From NCBI GenBank assembly GCA_900321715.1, contig ONXC01000007.1, positions 1 to 64,000 of the forward strand: a DNA stretch of 64,000 nucleotides. The letters are read 5' to 3'. Positions 48,728-57,289 of the stretch are shown here, piece after piece. Made by a program: the position numbers and the translations under genes. Each line of letters starts with the position of its first letter. The first letter of the stretch is position 1. The notes under the pieces were generated by a model. The model searched no databases and was not told the DNA's origin. It saw only the letters and a list, made by a program, of their open reading frames with translations. This DNA is from an uncultured Bacteroidales bacterium. Its GTDB lineage: Bacteria > Bacteroidota > Bacteroidia > Bacteroidales > UBA932.

Positions 48728-51700
48728 TTAATCGGCAGACTTCAGCAAGGCGTCGAAGGTGGAGGTGAGGGACTCTGAGAGGTCCGTGTCTCCATACTGC
48801 TTGCAGACATCGGCAATGTAGAGGAGAACGCGGCCGGCCTGCTCAAACTCACTCATTCCAAGGCTGCCCCACTTGATGTAGTAGCAAGCGGCCTCCATGA
48901 GGTCATCGGTCATCTTCACGGCCAGTTCATGGGCCTTGTCCTGGGCGCCAAGATAATAGTAGTTCTCAATTAGCTGGGCCACCATGTAATCGTTGCCTGC
49001 AAAGCCCAGGGAAATGCTTTCCAGAGGGAAATTCTCTTCAGGGAAGTTCTCCTGGCAGAGGTCCATTATCTCTATGGCCTTCTCATCCTCGCCCTCGTCT
49101 ATGAGGGCGTTGGCAACGGTAAGATAGATCTGCCTCTGGCCAAGGACGCCAAGGAATGTGTAGTAATTCTGGTAATCCACAAACCAGTCCGTGCGCTTGA
49201 TGGCATCCCACTTGTACTTTGTCTTGAAGTCGTTGTACAGCTGAATGGCGTCAACCTTACCGGCGTCAGTGGATGAAATCTTGTTCTTGATGGGCGTGAA
49301 GCGGTAGGAGAAGCCGTCAAACATGAGGTAATCCTTGATTCCCACGTTGAGGTCTCCGCCCTGGTTAAGGACATTCAGGGGCCTGTCCCAGTTATAGCCG
49401 TCCAGAAGGTCCAGGAGGAAGATTTCCGGCTTGGAAAGGTAGTTCTTGTCCTTGGACATGGTGAGGACTATATGGTCCGGAATCTGATCGGCAAACTTCT
49501 CAGGGACTATACCGTACTTAAGGCAGTTCTCCTTGTTCACGGGCATCACAATGTTGCGGGCGCAGATGAAATCATACCTGCCGCCGCCCTCGAAGACAGC
49601 CTTCATCTTGGGATCCTTGAACACCTCCATTACGTCGTGGAGGAACATGGGAGAACCGTCGTCGTACTGGATGGTCACAAATTCATTGGTGCCGTAGAGG
49701 TACTGGCTCTGGGGCACGGTAAGAGGCAGCGGGGCGCTTTCATTGCAGGCCCACTTCATCTGGTCTATATACCAGTCTGTACCAAGCAGGGACGTATTGA
49801 CAACGCGGACATCCGTACGGATGCCTTCCACCTCCTGGGCATACCAGAGCGGGAAGGTATCGTTGTCTCCGTGGGTTACAAGATAGCCGTTGGGGCCAAC
49901 TGAATTAAGGTAGTTGGTGGCCATCTCCACGGCGGTATAGCGGTGGGAGCGGTTGTGGTCGTCCCAGTTCTGGGCGGCCATAAGCACGGGAACGCCCATG
50001 CATAGCACGCCGACACCCGTTGCCACAAGCTTCTCATGGCCCTTGAGGGCATCCGTAATCCACTGATAAAGGGCAAGCACTCCAAGGCCGATCCAGATAG
50101 CGAACATGTAGAAGGAACCCGCATACGCATAATCCCTTTCACGCACCTGGTACGGCGGCTGGTTAAGGTACAGCACAATTGCAATGCCCGTCATGAAGAA
50201 CATCAGGAACACAAGCCAGCTGCCGCGTTTATCCTTGTCAAACTGGAAGATGAGGCCCAGGATGCCAAGCAGCAGCGGCAGGAAGAAGTAGTGGTTCTTG
50301 CCCTTGTTTTCACGCAGCGGCGCAGGGGCGTCACTCTGGTCTCCCAGCCTCAGGGCATCCAGGAAGCCTATCCCGCTTTCCCAGTTACCGTCAAAGATAT
50401 TGCCGGGAACGGGGCTGTGGATGTCGTTCTGACGGCCCACGAAGTTCCACATGAAGTAGCGCCAGTACATCCAGTTGAGCTGGTAGTCAAAGAAGTACGC
50501 AAGGTTGGCCCCGAAGGTGGGCTTGCGGGTTTTGGTTCCGCGCACCCTTGTGCCCTTGCCCTGGGTGTACATCTCATAAAACTCCGTATAGCGGGGATCG
50601 GCCGATGACCACATCCTGGGGAAGAGCATCTTGCCTTCCGGCTTGTATATGGCCTCCGTGGGGGCATCGGCCTTTATGTACTTGCCGTTCATGGGAGCCC
50701 AGTACTTTGAGTTGTCAAGGTCATAGGGGGCGTCCCAGTACTGGCCGTAAAGGAGCGGGGTGGAACCGTACTGCTCACGGCTCAGGTAACGCACAAGAGT
50801 ATAGGGGTTATCGGGCTGGTACTCGTTGGTGGGCGTTTTCACGCTGGAGCGGATAATCACAATTGAGAACAGGCTGAAGCCCATCACAAGGGTGGTTACG
50901 CAAAGAAGGACGGTGTTCCAGAACACTTTTCCTTTCTTCAGCGTTGCAAACAGGCCCCAGAAGCACAGTGCCAGAAGAGCCACCATGAAAAACAGCGCTC
51001 CGCTGTTGTAAGGAAGGCCGAAACCGTTCACAAACAGGCGGTCTACCCCCGCAGCAACCTTGGGAAGGTAAGGGATGAAGAGGTAAACCAGCAGGAACTC
51101 TATCACTACGCCTATGAGGAATATGCCCACAAGATTCTTGAAGGGCAGATTCTTGTCCTCGTTCATGCGGTAATAGTACATGAACACAAACGCCGGAATG
51201 GTAAGGAGGTTCAGAAGATGAACGCCTATTGAAAGGCCCATGAGGAATGCTATGAGCACTATCCAGCGGTTTGCATGGGGCTGGTCTGCGGTGTCGTACC
51301 ACCGGCACATGGCCCAGAAGACCAGGGCCGTGAAGAGGGAACTCATGGCGTATACCTCTCCCTCTACCGCACTGAACCAGAAGGTATCGGAGAAGCAGTA
51401 GGCCATTGCGCCAACAGCACCGGACGCGAGGATTGCTATGGCCTGGCCGATAGAATAGCCCTCAGGGGTCTTGACAACAAGACGCCTTGCAAAGAAGACG
51501 ATTGTAAGGTACAGGAAAAAGATGGTGAGACCGCTCAGGATTGCGTTCATGGCGTTCACGGCCACGGCGGCGTGCGCGGCGTCAAAGGGAATTGTGAAGA
51601 AGCGTGCCAGCAGCTGGAACACGGGGTTTCCCGGAGGGTGACCTACTTCCAGCTTGTATGACGATGCAATAAACTCACCGCAGTCCCAGAAGGACGCTGT

Positions 51701-51793
51701 GGGTTCTATTGTGGCCAGATACGTGGCGCATGATGCTACAAGCACCGCAACCGCCACAATCCAGTTCCACTTATTGAATGTTTTCCTGTCCAT
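48728..51793 (-). CDS. DUF2723 large membrane protein (glycosyltransferase-like)
   Basis: 1021 aa. The N-terminal ~620 residues hold about a dozen membrane helices, with the DUF2723 start NWIVAVAVLVASCATYLATIEPTASFWDCGEFIA and HPPGNPVFQL. This resembles GT-C type lipid-linked sugar transferases such as protein O-mannosyltransferases; the acidic motif in the first loop (WDCGEF) would be the candidate catalytic site. The C-terminal ~400 residues are soluble and probably periplasmic, ending in a TPR-like helical region. The substrate is unknown; O-glycosylation of exported proteins is known in Bacteroidales and is one possibility. Confidence 0.85.
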   Translation of the reverse strand: MDRKTFNKWNWIVAVAVLVASCATYLATIEPTASFWDCGEFIASSYKLEVGHPPGNPVFQLLARFFTIPFDAAHAAVAVNAMNAILSGLTIFFLYLTIVFFARRLVVKTPEGYSIGQAIAILASGAVGAMAYCFSDTFWFSAVEGEVYAMSSLFTALVFWAMCRWYDTADQPHANRWIVLIAFLMGLSIGVHLLNLLTIPAFVFMYYYRMNEDKNLPFKNLVGIFLIGVVIEFLLVYLFIPYLPKVAAGVDRLFVNGFGLPYNSGALFFMVALLALCFWGLFATLKKGKVFWNTVLLCVTTLVMGFSLFSIVIIRSSVKTPTNEYQPDNPYTLVRYLSREQYGSTPLLYGQYWDAPYDLDNSKYWAPMNGKYIKADAPTEAIYKPEGKMLFPRMWSSADPRYTEFYEMYTQGKGTRVRGTKTRKPTFGANLAYFFDYQLNWMYWRYFMWNFVGRQNDIHSPVPGNIFDGNWESGIGFLDALRLGDQSDAPAPLRENKGKNHYFFLPLLLGILGLIFQFDKDKRGSWLVFLMFFMTGIAIVLYLNQPPYQVRERDYAYAGSFYMFAIWIGLGVLALYQWITDALKGHEKLVATGVGVLCMGVPVLMAAQNWDDHNRSHRYTAVEMATNYLNSVGPNGYLVTHGDNDTFPLWYAQEVEGIRTDVRVVNTSLLGTDWYIDQMKWACNESAPLPLTVPQSQYLYGTNEFVTIQYDDGSPMFLHDVMEVFKDPKMKAVFEGGGRYDFICARNIVMPVNKENCLKYGIVPEKFADQIPDHIVLTMSKDKNYLSKPEIFLLDLLDGYNWDRPLNVLNQGGDLNVGIKDYLMFDGFSYRFTPIKNKISSTDAGKVDAIQLYNDFKTKYKWDAIKRTDWFVDYQNYYTFLGVLGQRQIYLTVANALIDEGEDEKAIEIMDLCQENFPEENFPLESISLGFAGNDYMVAQLIENYYYLGAQDKAHELAVKMTDDLMEAACYYIKWGSLGMSEFEQAGRVLLYIADVCKQYGDTDLSESLTSTFDALLKSAD

Positions 51794-51811
51794 ATCTATA
51801 AATAAAGCCTA

Positions 51812-51819
51812 CAAAGTTA
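51812..51819 (-). promoter_or_regulatory. Promoter of the DUF2723 gene, -7 box
   Basis: TAACTTTG on the minus strand, 18 bases before the ATG at 51793. Confidence 0.65.
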
Positions 51820-51842
51820 ATAAAAACTTTGTAAACAGGGTA

Positions 51843-51929
51843 GCCGTGGAGTCAAGTTGTTGACTGTCAGGGTATTATAGAAAAACGTCTACCTTAAATC
51901 AGACAGACGTTTTTGTGTAAGTAACTGTA
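51843..51929 (+). repeat. Intergenic repeat, copy A, with hairpin
   Basis: It shares conserved flanks with a second copy at 61249-61336: GCCG-TGGAG then AAGTTGTTGA on the left, TATAGA and CTACC near the stem, and TTTTGT-TAAGT-CTGT on the right. The stem itself (AAAAACGTCT at 51881-51890, AGACGTTTTT at 51905-51914) differs in sequence from that of copy B. The stem plus T-run could also end transcription. Confidence 0.6.
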
Positions 51930-51953
51930 GATCAGCCCTTTGTCTCCACGGGC

Positions 51954-52901
51954 TTATCGTTTCAGGCGCACATAAATGCTGAGGGGAAGGACCTTCCCGA
52001 AGGAGTCTGTGAAGGCAAGTTCCCCGGAAGTCATCTCCTTGAAAGCGCCGCGGAATGCTTCGCGGACTACGGTCTCTCCAAGGGCGGCGGAATAGCCGTT
52101 TGAATAGAGGTTGAGGACCATGAATGCGTCCCTTTCGGAGAGTATGGCCGATACATTCTGCAGAAGGCCGAAGAGGAGCTCGTCAAGTTTCCACTTTTCT
52201 CCGTCCGGACCGTGACCGTAGGCTGGAGGATCCAGGATAATTCCGTCGTATTTATTGCCCCTCTTTGCCTCACGCTTTGCAAACTTAAGGGCGTCTTCCA
52301 CCACCCAGCGCACACCGTCCAGGCCGCTTCTCTCCATGTTTTCCCGGGCCCAAGTGACAACCTGGCGCACGGAATCCAGATGGGTTACATCGGCCCCGGC
52401 GCACTTGGCGGCAAGGGATGCCGCTCCGGTGTATGCGAACAGGTTCAGGACCTTGGGGGCGGGAAGGCCGTTTGCCTTGTGGATGCGGGCAAGACGGGAG
52501 GTTTCCCTGTAGATGAATTCCCAGTTTGGAGCCTGCTCCGGGAACACGCCAACGTGCTTGAAGGAGGTTAGGCCAAGGCGGAGAGAAAGGTGAAGATCTG
52601 ACGCCGCGTGGGTTTCTGGGTCCGGCTCTCCGTTATAGACTATCCCCCACTGGTCGTCCATGCGCTTTAGTTTATCCCACGTGCCGCTATCTTCCTTCCC
52701 GGCCTTTCCAAAACCGGCGCCGGGTTTAAAGACCACATGCGAGAGGCGTTTCCAATCGGCCTCAGGCATGGAAGGGGCCCACAGGGCCTTGGGCTCAGGG
52801 CGACGAAGAACATATTTTCCAAAGCGCTCCAGTTTCTCTCCGTTTCCGGAGTCCAGGAGCTCATAGTCTTTCCAGTATGACGCAGGGAATTCTACAGGCA
52901 T
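51954..52901 (-). CDS. Class I SAM-dependent rRNA cytosine methyltransferase (RlmI/RlmK-like)
   Basis: 315 aa. SAM-binding segment VLNLFAYTGAASLAAKCAGADVTHLD, then GVRWVVEDALKFAKREAKRGNKYDGIILDPPAYGHG with the DPPxxG motif of 23S rRNA methyltransferases. It lacks the N-terminal PUA domain of RlmI and is shorter, as in many Bacteroidota homologues. The target base is not established. It is divergent from pgk. Confidence 0.88.
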   Translation of the reverse strand: MPVEFPASYWKDYELLDSGNGEKLERFGKYVLRRPEPKALWAPSMPEADWKRLSHVVFKPGAGFGKAGKEDSGTWDKLKRMDDQWGIVYNGEPDPETHAASDLHLSLRLGLTSFKHVGVFPEQAPNWEFIYRETSRLARIHKANGLPAPKVLNLFAYTGAASLAAKCAGADVTHLDSVRQVVTWARENMERSGLDGVRWVVEDALKFAKREAKRGNKYDGIILDPPAYGHGPDGEKWKLDELLFGLLQNVSAILSERDAFMVLNLYSNGYSAALGETVVREAFRGAFKEMTSGELAFTDSFGKVLPLSIYVRLKR

Positions 52902-52921
52902 AATTCATAGCTTTTTCAGTG

Positions 52922-52950
52922 CAAAGATACAGAAATAATTACTAAATTTG
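52922..52950. promoter_or_regulatory. Divergent promoters of the methyltransferase and pgk
   Basis: Minus strand TATCTTTG (52929 to 52922), 20 bases before the methyltransferase ATG. Plus strand TAAATTTG (52943-52950), 34 bases before the pgk ATG. Confidence 0.65.
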
Positions 52951-52984
52951 TAGGTTAGATTATAAATGTAAACCAATATATAGT

Positions 52985-54238
52985 ATGCAACAGTTTATTG
53001 ACAAGTACAATTTTGCCGGAAAGCGTGCAATCGTCCGCGTAGATTTCAACGTTCCTCTCAATGAAAATTTTGAGATTACCGACGACACCCGTATCCGCAG
53101 GGCCATGCCCACCCTCAAGAAGGTTCTCGCAGAAGGCGGTTCCCTCATCATCATGTCCCACCTTGGCCGTCCCAAGAAGGTAGATCCCAAGTTCAGCCTC
53201 AAGCACATCGTGGGCCGCGTATCAGAATGCCTGGGCGTTCCCGTACAGTTTGCTCCTGACTGCCAGAAGGCAAAGGCTCAGGCCGACGCCCTGAAGCCCG
53301 GTGAGGTCCTCCTCCTTGAAAACCTCCGCTACTACGCAGAGGAAGAAGGTAAACCCCGCGGCCTGGCAGAGGATGCAACAGATGAGGAGAAGAAAGCCGC
53401 AAAGGCAGCAGTAAAGGCCTCCCAGAAGGAGTTTGTAAAGACTCTCGCAAGCTATGCCGACTGCTACATCAACGACGCCTTCGGTACCGCTCACCGCGCA
53501 CACGGCTCAACCGCCCTCATCGCAGAGTACTTCCCCAATGACAAGATGTTCGGCTACCTCATGGAAGGTGAGATCAAAGCCATCGACAACGTTCTCAAGA
53601 ACGCCCAGAGGCCCCTCACTGCCATTATCGGCGGCTCCAAGGTAAGTTCCAAGCTTGCTGTTCTGAAAAACCTCGTGGGTAAGGTTGACAACCTTATCAT
53701 CGGCGGCGGCATGGGTTACACCTTCATCAAGGCACAGGGCGGTCATATCGGCCAGTCCCTCCATGAGGATGAACTCATTCCGGATGCCCTTGAGATCATG
53801 AAAGAGGCCAAGGAGCGCGGCGTCAACCTCTCACTGAGCGTTGCCACCGTTTGCGGCCAGTCCTTTGACAACGACACTCCCCGCCAGATCTTCCCCATCG
53901 ACCAGATTCCGGACGAATGGGAAGGCATGGATGCTTCTCCCGCATCACTTGAGATCTGGAGAGAGATCATTATGAAGTCCAAGACCATCCTCTGGAACGG
54001 TCCCGTGGGCGTTTTCGAACTCCCCAACTTTGCAAAGGGAACCCTCCAGATTGCCCAGGATCTGGCCGATGCAACAAAGGCCGGCGCTTACACCCTTGTA
54101 GGTGGCGGTGACTCCGTTGCAGCTGTTACCCAGATGGGATTTGCCGATAAGGTGAGCTATGTCTCCACCGGCGGCGGCGCAATGCTTGAAGCCATCGAGG
54201 GCAAGGTCCTCCCCGGCATCGCTGCCATCCAGGACTAA
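52985..54238 (+). CDS. pgk: Phosphoglycerate kinase
   Basis: 417 aa; makes ATP and 3-phosphoglycerate from 1,3-bisphosphoglycerate. Signature [14 protein letters not shown], then HLGRPK, the nucleotide-binding [11 protein letters not shown] and the C-terminal [12 protein letters not shown]. The length matches the family. A terminator built from the GGCCGAT motif follows. Confidence 0.98.
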   Translation: MQQFIDKYNFAGKRAIVRVDFNVPLNENFEITDDTRIRRAMPTLKKVLAEGGSLIIMSHLGRPKKVDPKFSLKHIVGRVSECLGVPVQFAPDCQKAKAQADALKPGEVLLLENLRYYAEEEGKPRGLAEDATDEEKKAAKAAVKASQKEFVKTLASYADCYINDAFGTAHRAHGSTALIAEYFPNDKMFGYLMEGEIKAIDNVLKNAQRPLTAIIGGSKVSSKLAVLKNLVGKVDNLIIGGGMGYTFIKAQGGHIGQSLHEDELIPDALEIMKEAKERGVNLSLSVATVCGQSFDNDTPRQIFPIDQIPDEWEGMDASPASLEIWREIIMKSKTILWNGPVGVFELPNFAKGTLQIAQDLADATKAGAYTLVGGGDSVAAVTQMGFADKVSYVSTGGGAMLEAIEGKVLPGIAAIQD

Positions 54239-54255
54239 GCCTTTCTATAAGAACC

Positions 54256-54286
54256 AAAAGGCCGATTTTCATTAATCGGCCTTTTT
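54256..54286 (+). terminator. pgk terminator built from paired GGCCGAT/ATCGGCC
   Basis: AAAAGGCCGATT (54256-54267) and AATCGGCCTTTT (54274-54285) form a perfect 12-base stem with a 6-base loop and T-run. The stem is the recurrent heptamer of this window in inverted orientation. Confidence 0.9.
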
Positions 54287-54289
54287 GCG

Positions 54290-54297
54290 TATCTTTG
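54290..54297 (+). promoter_or_regulatory. Promoter of the porin gene, -7 box
   Basis: TATCTTTG overlaps the end of the pgk terminator and ends seven bases before the ATG at 54305, predicting a nearly leaderless mRNA. Confidence 0.7.
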
Positions 54298-54304
54298 CAG
54301 TACT

Positions 54305-55282
54305 ATGAAACGCTTTTTTGTAGCCACACTACTACTGATAACCACCCTCCCTGCATTTTCGCAGGTGAAACAGCTTTACGGGGAAACCCGCCTTGGATAT
54401 GAGGCTGCCATTAACGGCGGCCAGTATGCCGGTAATGTAAGGGCCGATTACCTCAACCTTATCCTGGAAGGTAATATCGGCCCCAATATATCCTTTTTCT
54501 GGCGCCAGCGCTTTACAAAGCCAATCTATAATCCTAATATCCCGCTTAACGCCACTGACCATCTATGGCTAAGGTGGGACATCAATGATCACTGGGCAAT
54601 CCAGGGCGGCAAAGTGCCAATTATGGTGGGCAGTTTTGAATTTGACGCCGCCCCCATAAACCTCTATTACTGGGGTATGTTCGCAGACCGGATGCCGGAC
54701 GTTTATGCAATTGGCGGCAACGTCATTTGCAAGATAGCGCCTGAGCAGACCCTGTTCCTGCAGTTCACGCAGTCTCCGCTGGGCTTTGGCTACAATGACC
54801 TCTTCCACGCCGGTCTCATTTGGTACGGACGCATAACTCCCTGGTGGAATACCATCTGGAGTGCCAACTGGATGGACAACCCCACCCATAGCGGTTTTGT
54901 GGTGGCCGGCCTTGGCAACAGGTTTGAAGCCGGGAACTTTGGCATTGAACTGGATGCACTGTACCGCACAGGCCTTGCAAAGGATTATCTGTCGGCCGAT
55001 TATTCCGCCATCCTCAAGCTTGAGTACAAGTTCCCGGTGGTCACTCTCTTTACCAAGGGCAGCTTTGACTACAACAAGGATTTTGCAGAGGATTTTGTCC
55101 CCGTGCGTTCACGCTTCCTGACCGTGGGCGGCGGAATAGAGGTGTTCCCGCTTAAGAACGACGACATCCGCCTGCATGCCGTCTACTGGACCAATTCCGA
55201 TGCCACCTGCTCAAACTTCGGGCACCATTTTGCCTTTGGTATTACTTACCGGCTGCGGGTGATAAGAAATCTTCCTCAATAA
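54305..55282 (+). CDS. Outer-membrane beta-barrel protein, OprO/P-type porin-like
   Basis: 325 aa with signal peptide (MKRFFVATLLLITTLPAFSQ). Alternating short strands rich in aromatic residues (ISFFWRQRF, HLWLRWDINDHWAIQGGK, LYYWGMFADRMPD, FAFGITYRLRV) fit a 14-18-strand barrel. The GGK-x-P region resembles phosphate-selective porins O and P. The solute is unknown. The 3' end overlaps the convergent rnr gene by 41 bases. Confidence 0.7.
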   Translation: MKRFFVATLLLITTLPAFSQVKQLYGETRLGYEAAINGGQYAGNVRADYLNLILEGNIGPNISFFWRQRFTKPIYNPNIPLNATDHLWLRWDINDHWAIQGGKVPIMVGSFEFDAAPINLYYWGMFADRMPDVYAIGGNVICKIAPEQTLFLQFTQSPLGFGYNDLFHAGLIWYGRITPWWNTIWSANWMDNPTHSGFVVAGLGNRFEAGNFGIELDALYRTGLAKDYLSADYSAILKLEYKFPVVTLFTKGSFDYNKDFAEDFVPVRSRFLTVGGGIEVFPLKNDDIRLHAVYWTNSDATCSNFGHHFAFGITYRLRVIRNLPQ

Positions 55283-57245
55283 GCTCGTAATCCAGGATCT
55301 TCTGCTCCAGTGAAGTGCCCTTCACGCGTATGCGGAGAGGGTCTCCAAGGCGTATGGACTTACGGGTACGCTTTCCAACGGCCCTGTAGTGGTCCTGGTC
55401 AAAGATGAAGAAGTCGCACTTGATTGTGCGGTAGGGGATCATTCCCTCAATCTTGGTGGGCTCAATCTCCACGTAAACGCCCCATTCCGTAACGCCGGAC
55501 ACATGGCCGTCGAATTCCTGGCCAATCTTGTCCTGCATGAACTCCACAAGCTTGTACTTGATGCTTTCACGCTCTGCCTCCGCGGCCACAACCTCACGCT
55601 CCGACGCATGCTTGCACTGCTGGGCGTAGTACATTGAATCCGCATTGGGGCCCTTCCTTAGGTACTGGGAAAGAAGCCGGTGCACCATCATGTCCGGATA
55701 ACGGCGGATGGGGGAGGTGAAGTGCGTATAGTAGGGGAACGCCAGGCCATAGTGGCCGATATTGTCTACGCTGTAGCATGCCTTTGCCATGGAGCGGAGA
55801 GCCAGGATCTGGATGGCGCCAAGCTCCGGCTTGTCCTTGGCATCGGCCATAAGGCCGTTGAGGGCGCGGGCAATGTCCCTGCCGCCGTCAAGTGCGCCCA
55901 TCTTGTATCCGAAGTGTCCGGCAAAGTCCCTCAGACCGGCGAGTTTTTCCATGTTTGGTTCGTCGTGGACACGGTATACGAAGGTGCGTTTGGCCTTTCC
56001 AACCCATTCCGCCACGGTGCGGTTTGCAAGGAGCATGAACTCCTCTATGAGCCAGTTTGCTTCGGCCGATAATTTCTGATGCACGCCGATAGGCCTTCCC
56101 TTGTCATCTATGTCCACCTTCATCTCCGGGCGCTCGAAGTTCACAGCGCCGTTCTTGAAGCGGCGGTCTCGGAACTTCAGGGCAAGCTTGTTGAGGATGA
56201 GAATTGCCTCCTGGATATCTTCAGGGACGTCTTCGGGCTTGGCTCCTTCTATGATGGACTGGGCTTTCTCATAGTCAAAGCGGTAGTCTGAGATAATGTG
56301 TGTGCGGCCAAACCACTGGTCCAGGACCTTGCCCTGGGGAGTGATTACAAACACCGTGGAGAAAGTGAGTTTCTCCTCTCCGGGGCGGAGGGAACAAAGC
56401 TTGTTGGAAAGCTTCTCCGGGAGCATAGGCACGGTCCTGTCTACAAGATATACGGATGTTCCGCGCTCCTGGGCCTCCTTGTCCACGGGGGTGCCGGGCT
56501 GCACGTAATATGTTACATCGGCAATATGGACACCAACCTCGTAATTGCCGTCTTCAAGCTTTTTGAAGCTGAGGGCGTCGTCAAAGTCCTTGGCGTCCGT
56601 GGGGTCTATTGTGAATGTGAGAGTCTTGCGGAAGTCCTTGCGACCGCTGCGGTCCTTGTCCGTGATTTCATCGGGAATCTTATCGGCGGCATTCTCAACC
56701 TCAGGGCTGAACCTGTAGGGAAGGCCGAATTCCGCCAGGATGGCGTGCATCTCAGTCTCATTCTCTCCGGGAAGGCCAAGGACGTCTACCACGTGGCCGT
56801 AAGGGCCGCCGCCTCTTTCCCAGCCGTCCACAACAGCTGCAACCTTCATTCCCCTCTCTGCGCCTTCCGGCACGGGAACGGAGATGTCATATGGCATGGT
56901 CTTGGAGCTCATGAGAACCCAGGCCTGTTTGCCCACAATGTGCAGGATGCCAACAAAAGGCTTATTAGAGCGCTCAATGATGTCTATCACCTCACCGCTC
57001 CGGCGTTTGTCACGGCCCTTGCCTTCCTGGGTTACGGCCACCCTCACGGTGTCTCCGTGAAGCGCGCCGCGGGTTTTGGATGCCTTGACATAGATGTCAT
57101 CCTCCTGCCCCTCCACCTTCACAAAGATAAAGCCTTCACGGGACATATGGGCGGTGCCCACATACTCCGGAACTACCCTCTTCTTTGACCTTTTTTCCTG
57201 CCGGCTTGCCCTCTTCTGGCTGCCTCCACGCCTTTTTCTTGACAT
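55242..57245 (-). CDS. rnr: Ribonuclease R
   Basis: 667 aa from the ATG at 57245. A basic N-terminus (RKRRGGSQKRASRQEKRSKKR) is followed by cold-shock-type domains, the RNB exonuclease core (FTIDPTDAKDFDDALS with the metal-binding aspartates, DRTVPMLPEKLSN, YTHFTSPIRRYPD) and a C-terminal S1 domain (FDGHVSGVTEWGVYVEIE). It degrades structured RNA 3' to 5'. The start is chosen by protein pattern and promoter; an upstream ORF extension would cross the promoter. Confidence 0.96.
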   Translation of the reverse strand: MSRKRRGGSQKRASRQEKRSKKRVVPEYVGTAHMSREGFIFVKVEGQEDDIYVKASKTRGALHGDTVRVAVTQEGKGRDKRRSGEVIDIIERSNKPFVGILHIVGKQAWVLMSSKTMPYDISVPVPEGAERGMKVAAVVDGWERGGGPYGHVVDVLGLPGENETEMHAILAEFGLPYRFSPEVENAADKIPDEITDKDRSGRKDFRKTLTFTIDPTDAKDFDDALSFKKLEDGNYEVGVHIADVTYYVQPGTPVDKEAQERGTSVYLVDRTVPMLPEKLSNKLCSLRPGEEKLTFSTVFVITPQGKVLDQWFGRTHIISDYRFDYEKAQSIIEGAKPEDVPEDIQEAILILNKLALKFRDRRFKNGAVNFERPEMKVDIDDKGRPIGVHQKLSAEANWLIEEFMLLANRTVAEWVGKAKRTFVYRVHDEPNMEKLAGLRDFAGHFGYKMGALDGGRDIARALNGLMADAKDKPELGAIQILALRSMAKACYSVDNIGHYGLAFPYYTHFTSPIRRYPDMMVHRLLSQYLRKGPNADSMYYAQQCKHASEREVVAAEAERESIKYKLVEFMQDKIGQEFDGHVSGVTEWGVYVEIEPTKIEGMIPYRTIKCDFFIFDQDHYRAVGKRTRKSIRLGDPLRIRVKGTSLEQKILDYELIEEDFLSPAAGK

Positions 57246-57264
57246 AATTAATTGTTTATCTTTA

Positions 57265-57272
57265 CAAAGATA
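57265..57272 (-). promoter_or_regulatory. rnr promoter, -7 box
   Basis: TATCTTTG on the minus strand. The 23 bases from 57288 to 57266 are identical to the promoter of the polyprenyl synthase gene at 60210-60232. Confidence 0.75.
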
Positions 57273-57289
57273 CGCAATTTTTGGCACTT

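Noticed and set aside
56298-57188. 296-codon plus-strand open frame opposite rnr
   Set aside because: Antisense shadow of the RNase R core.
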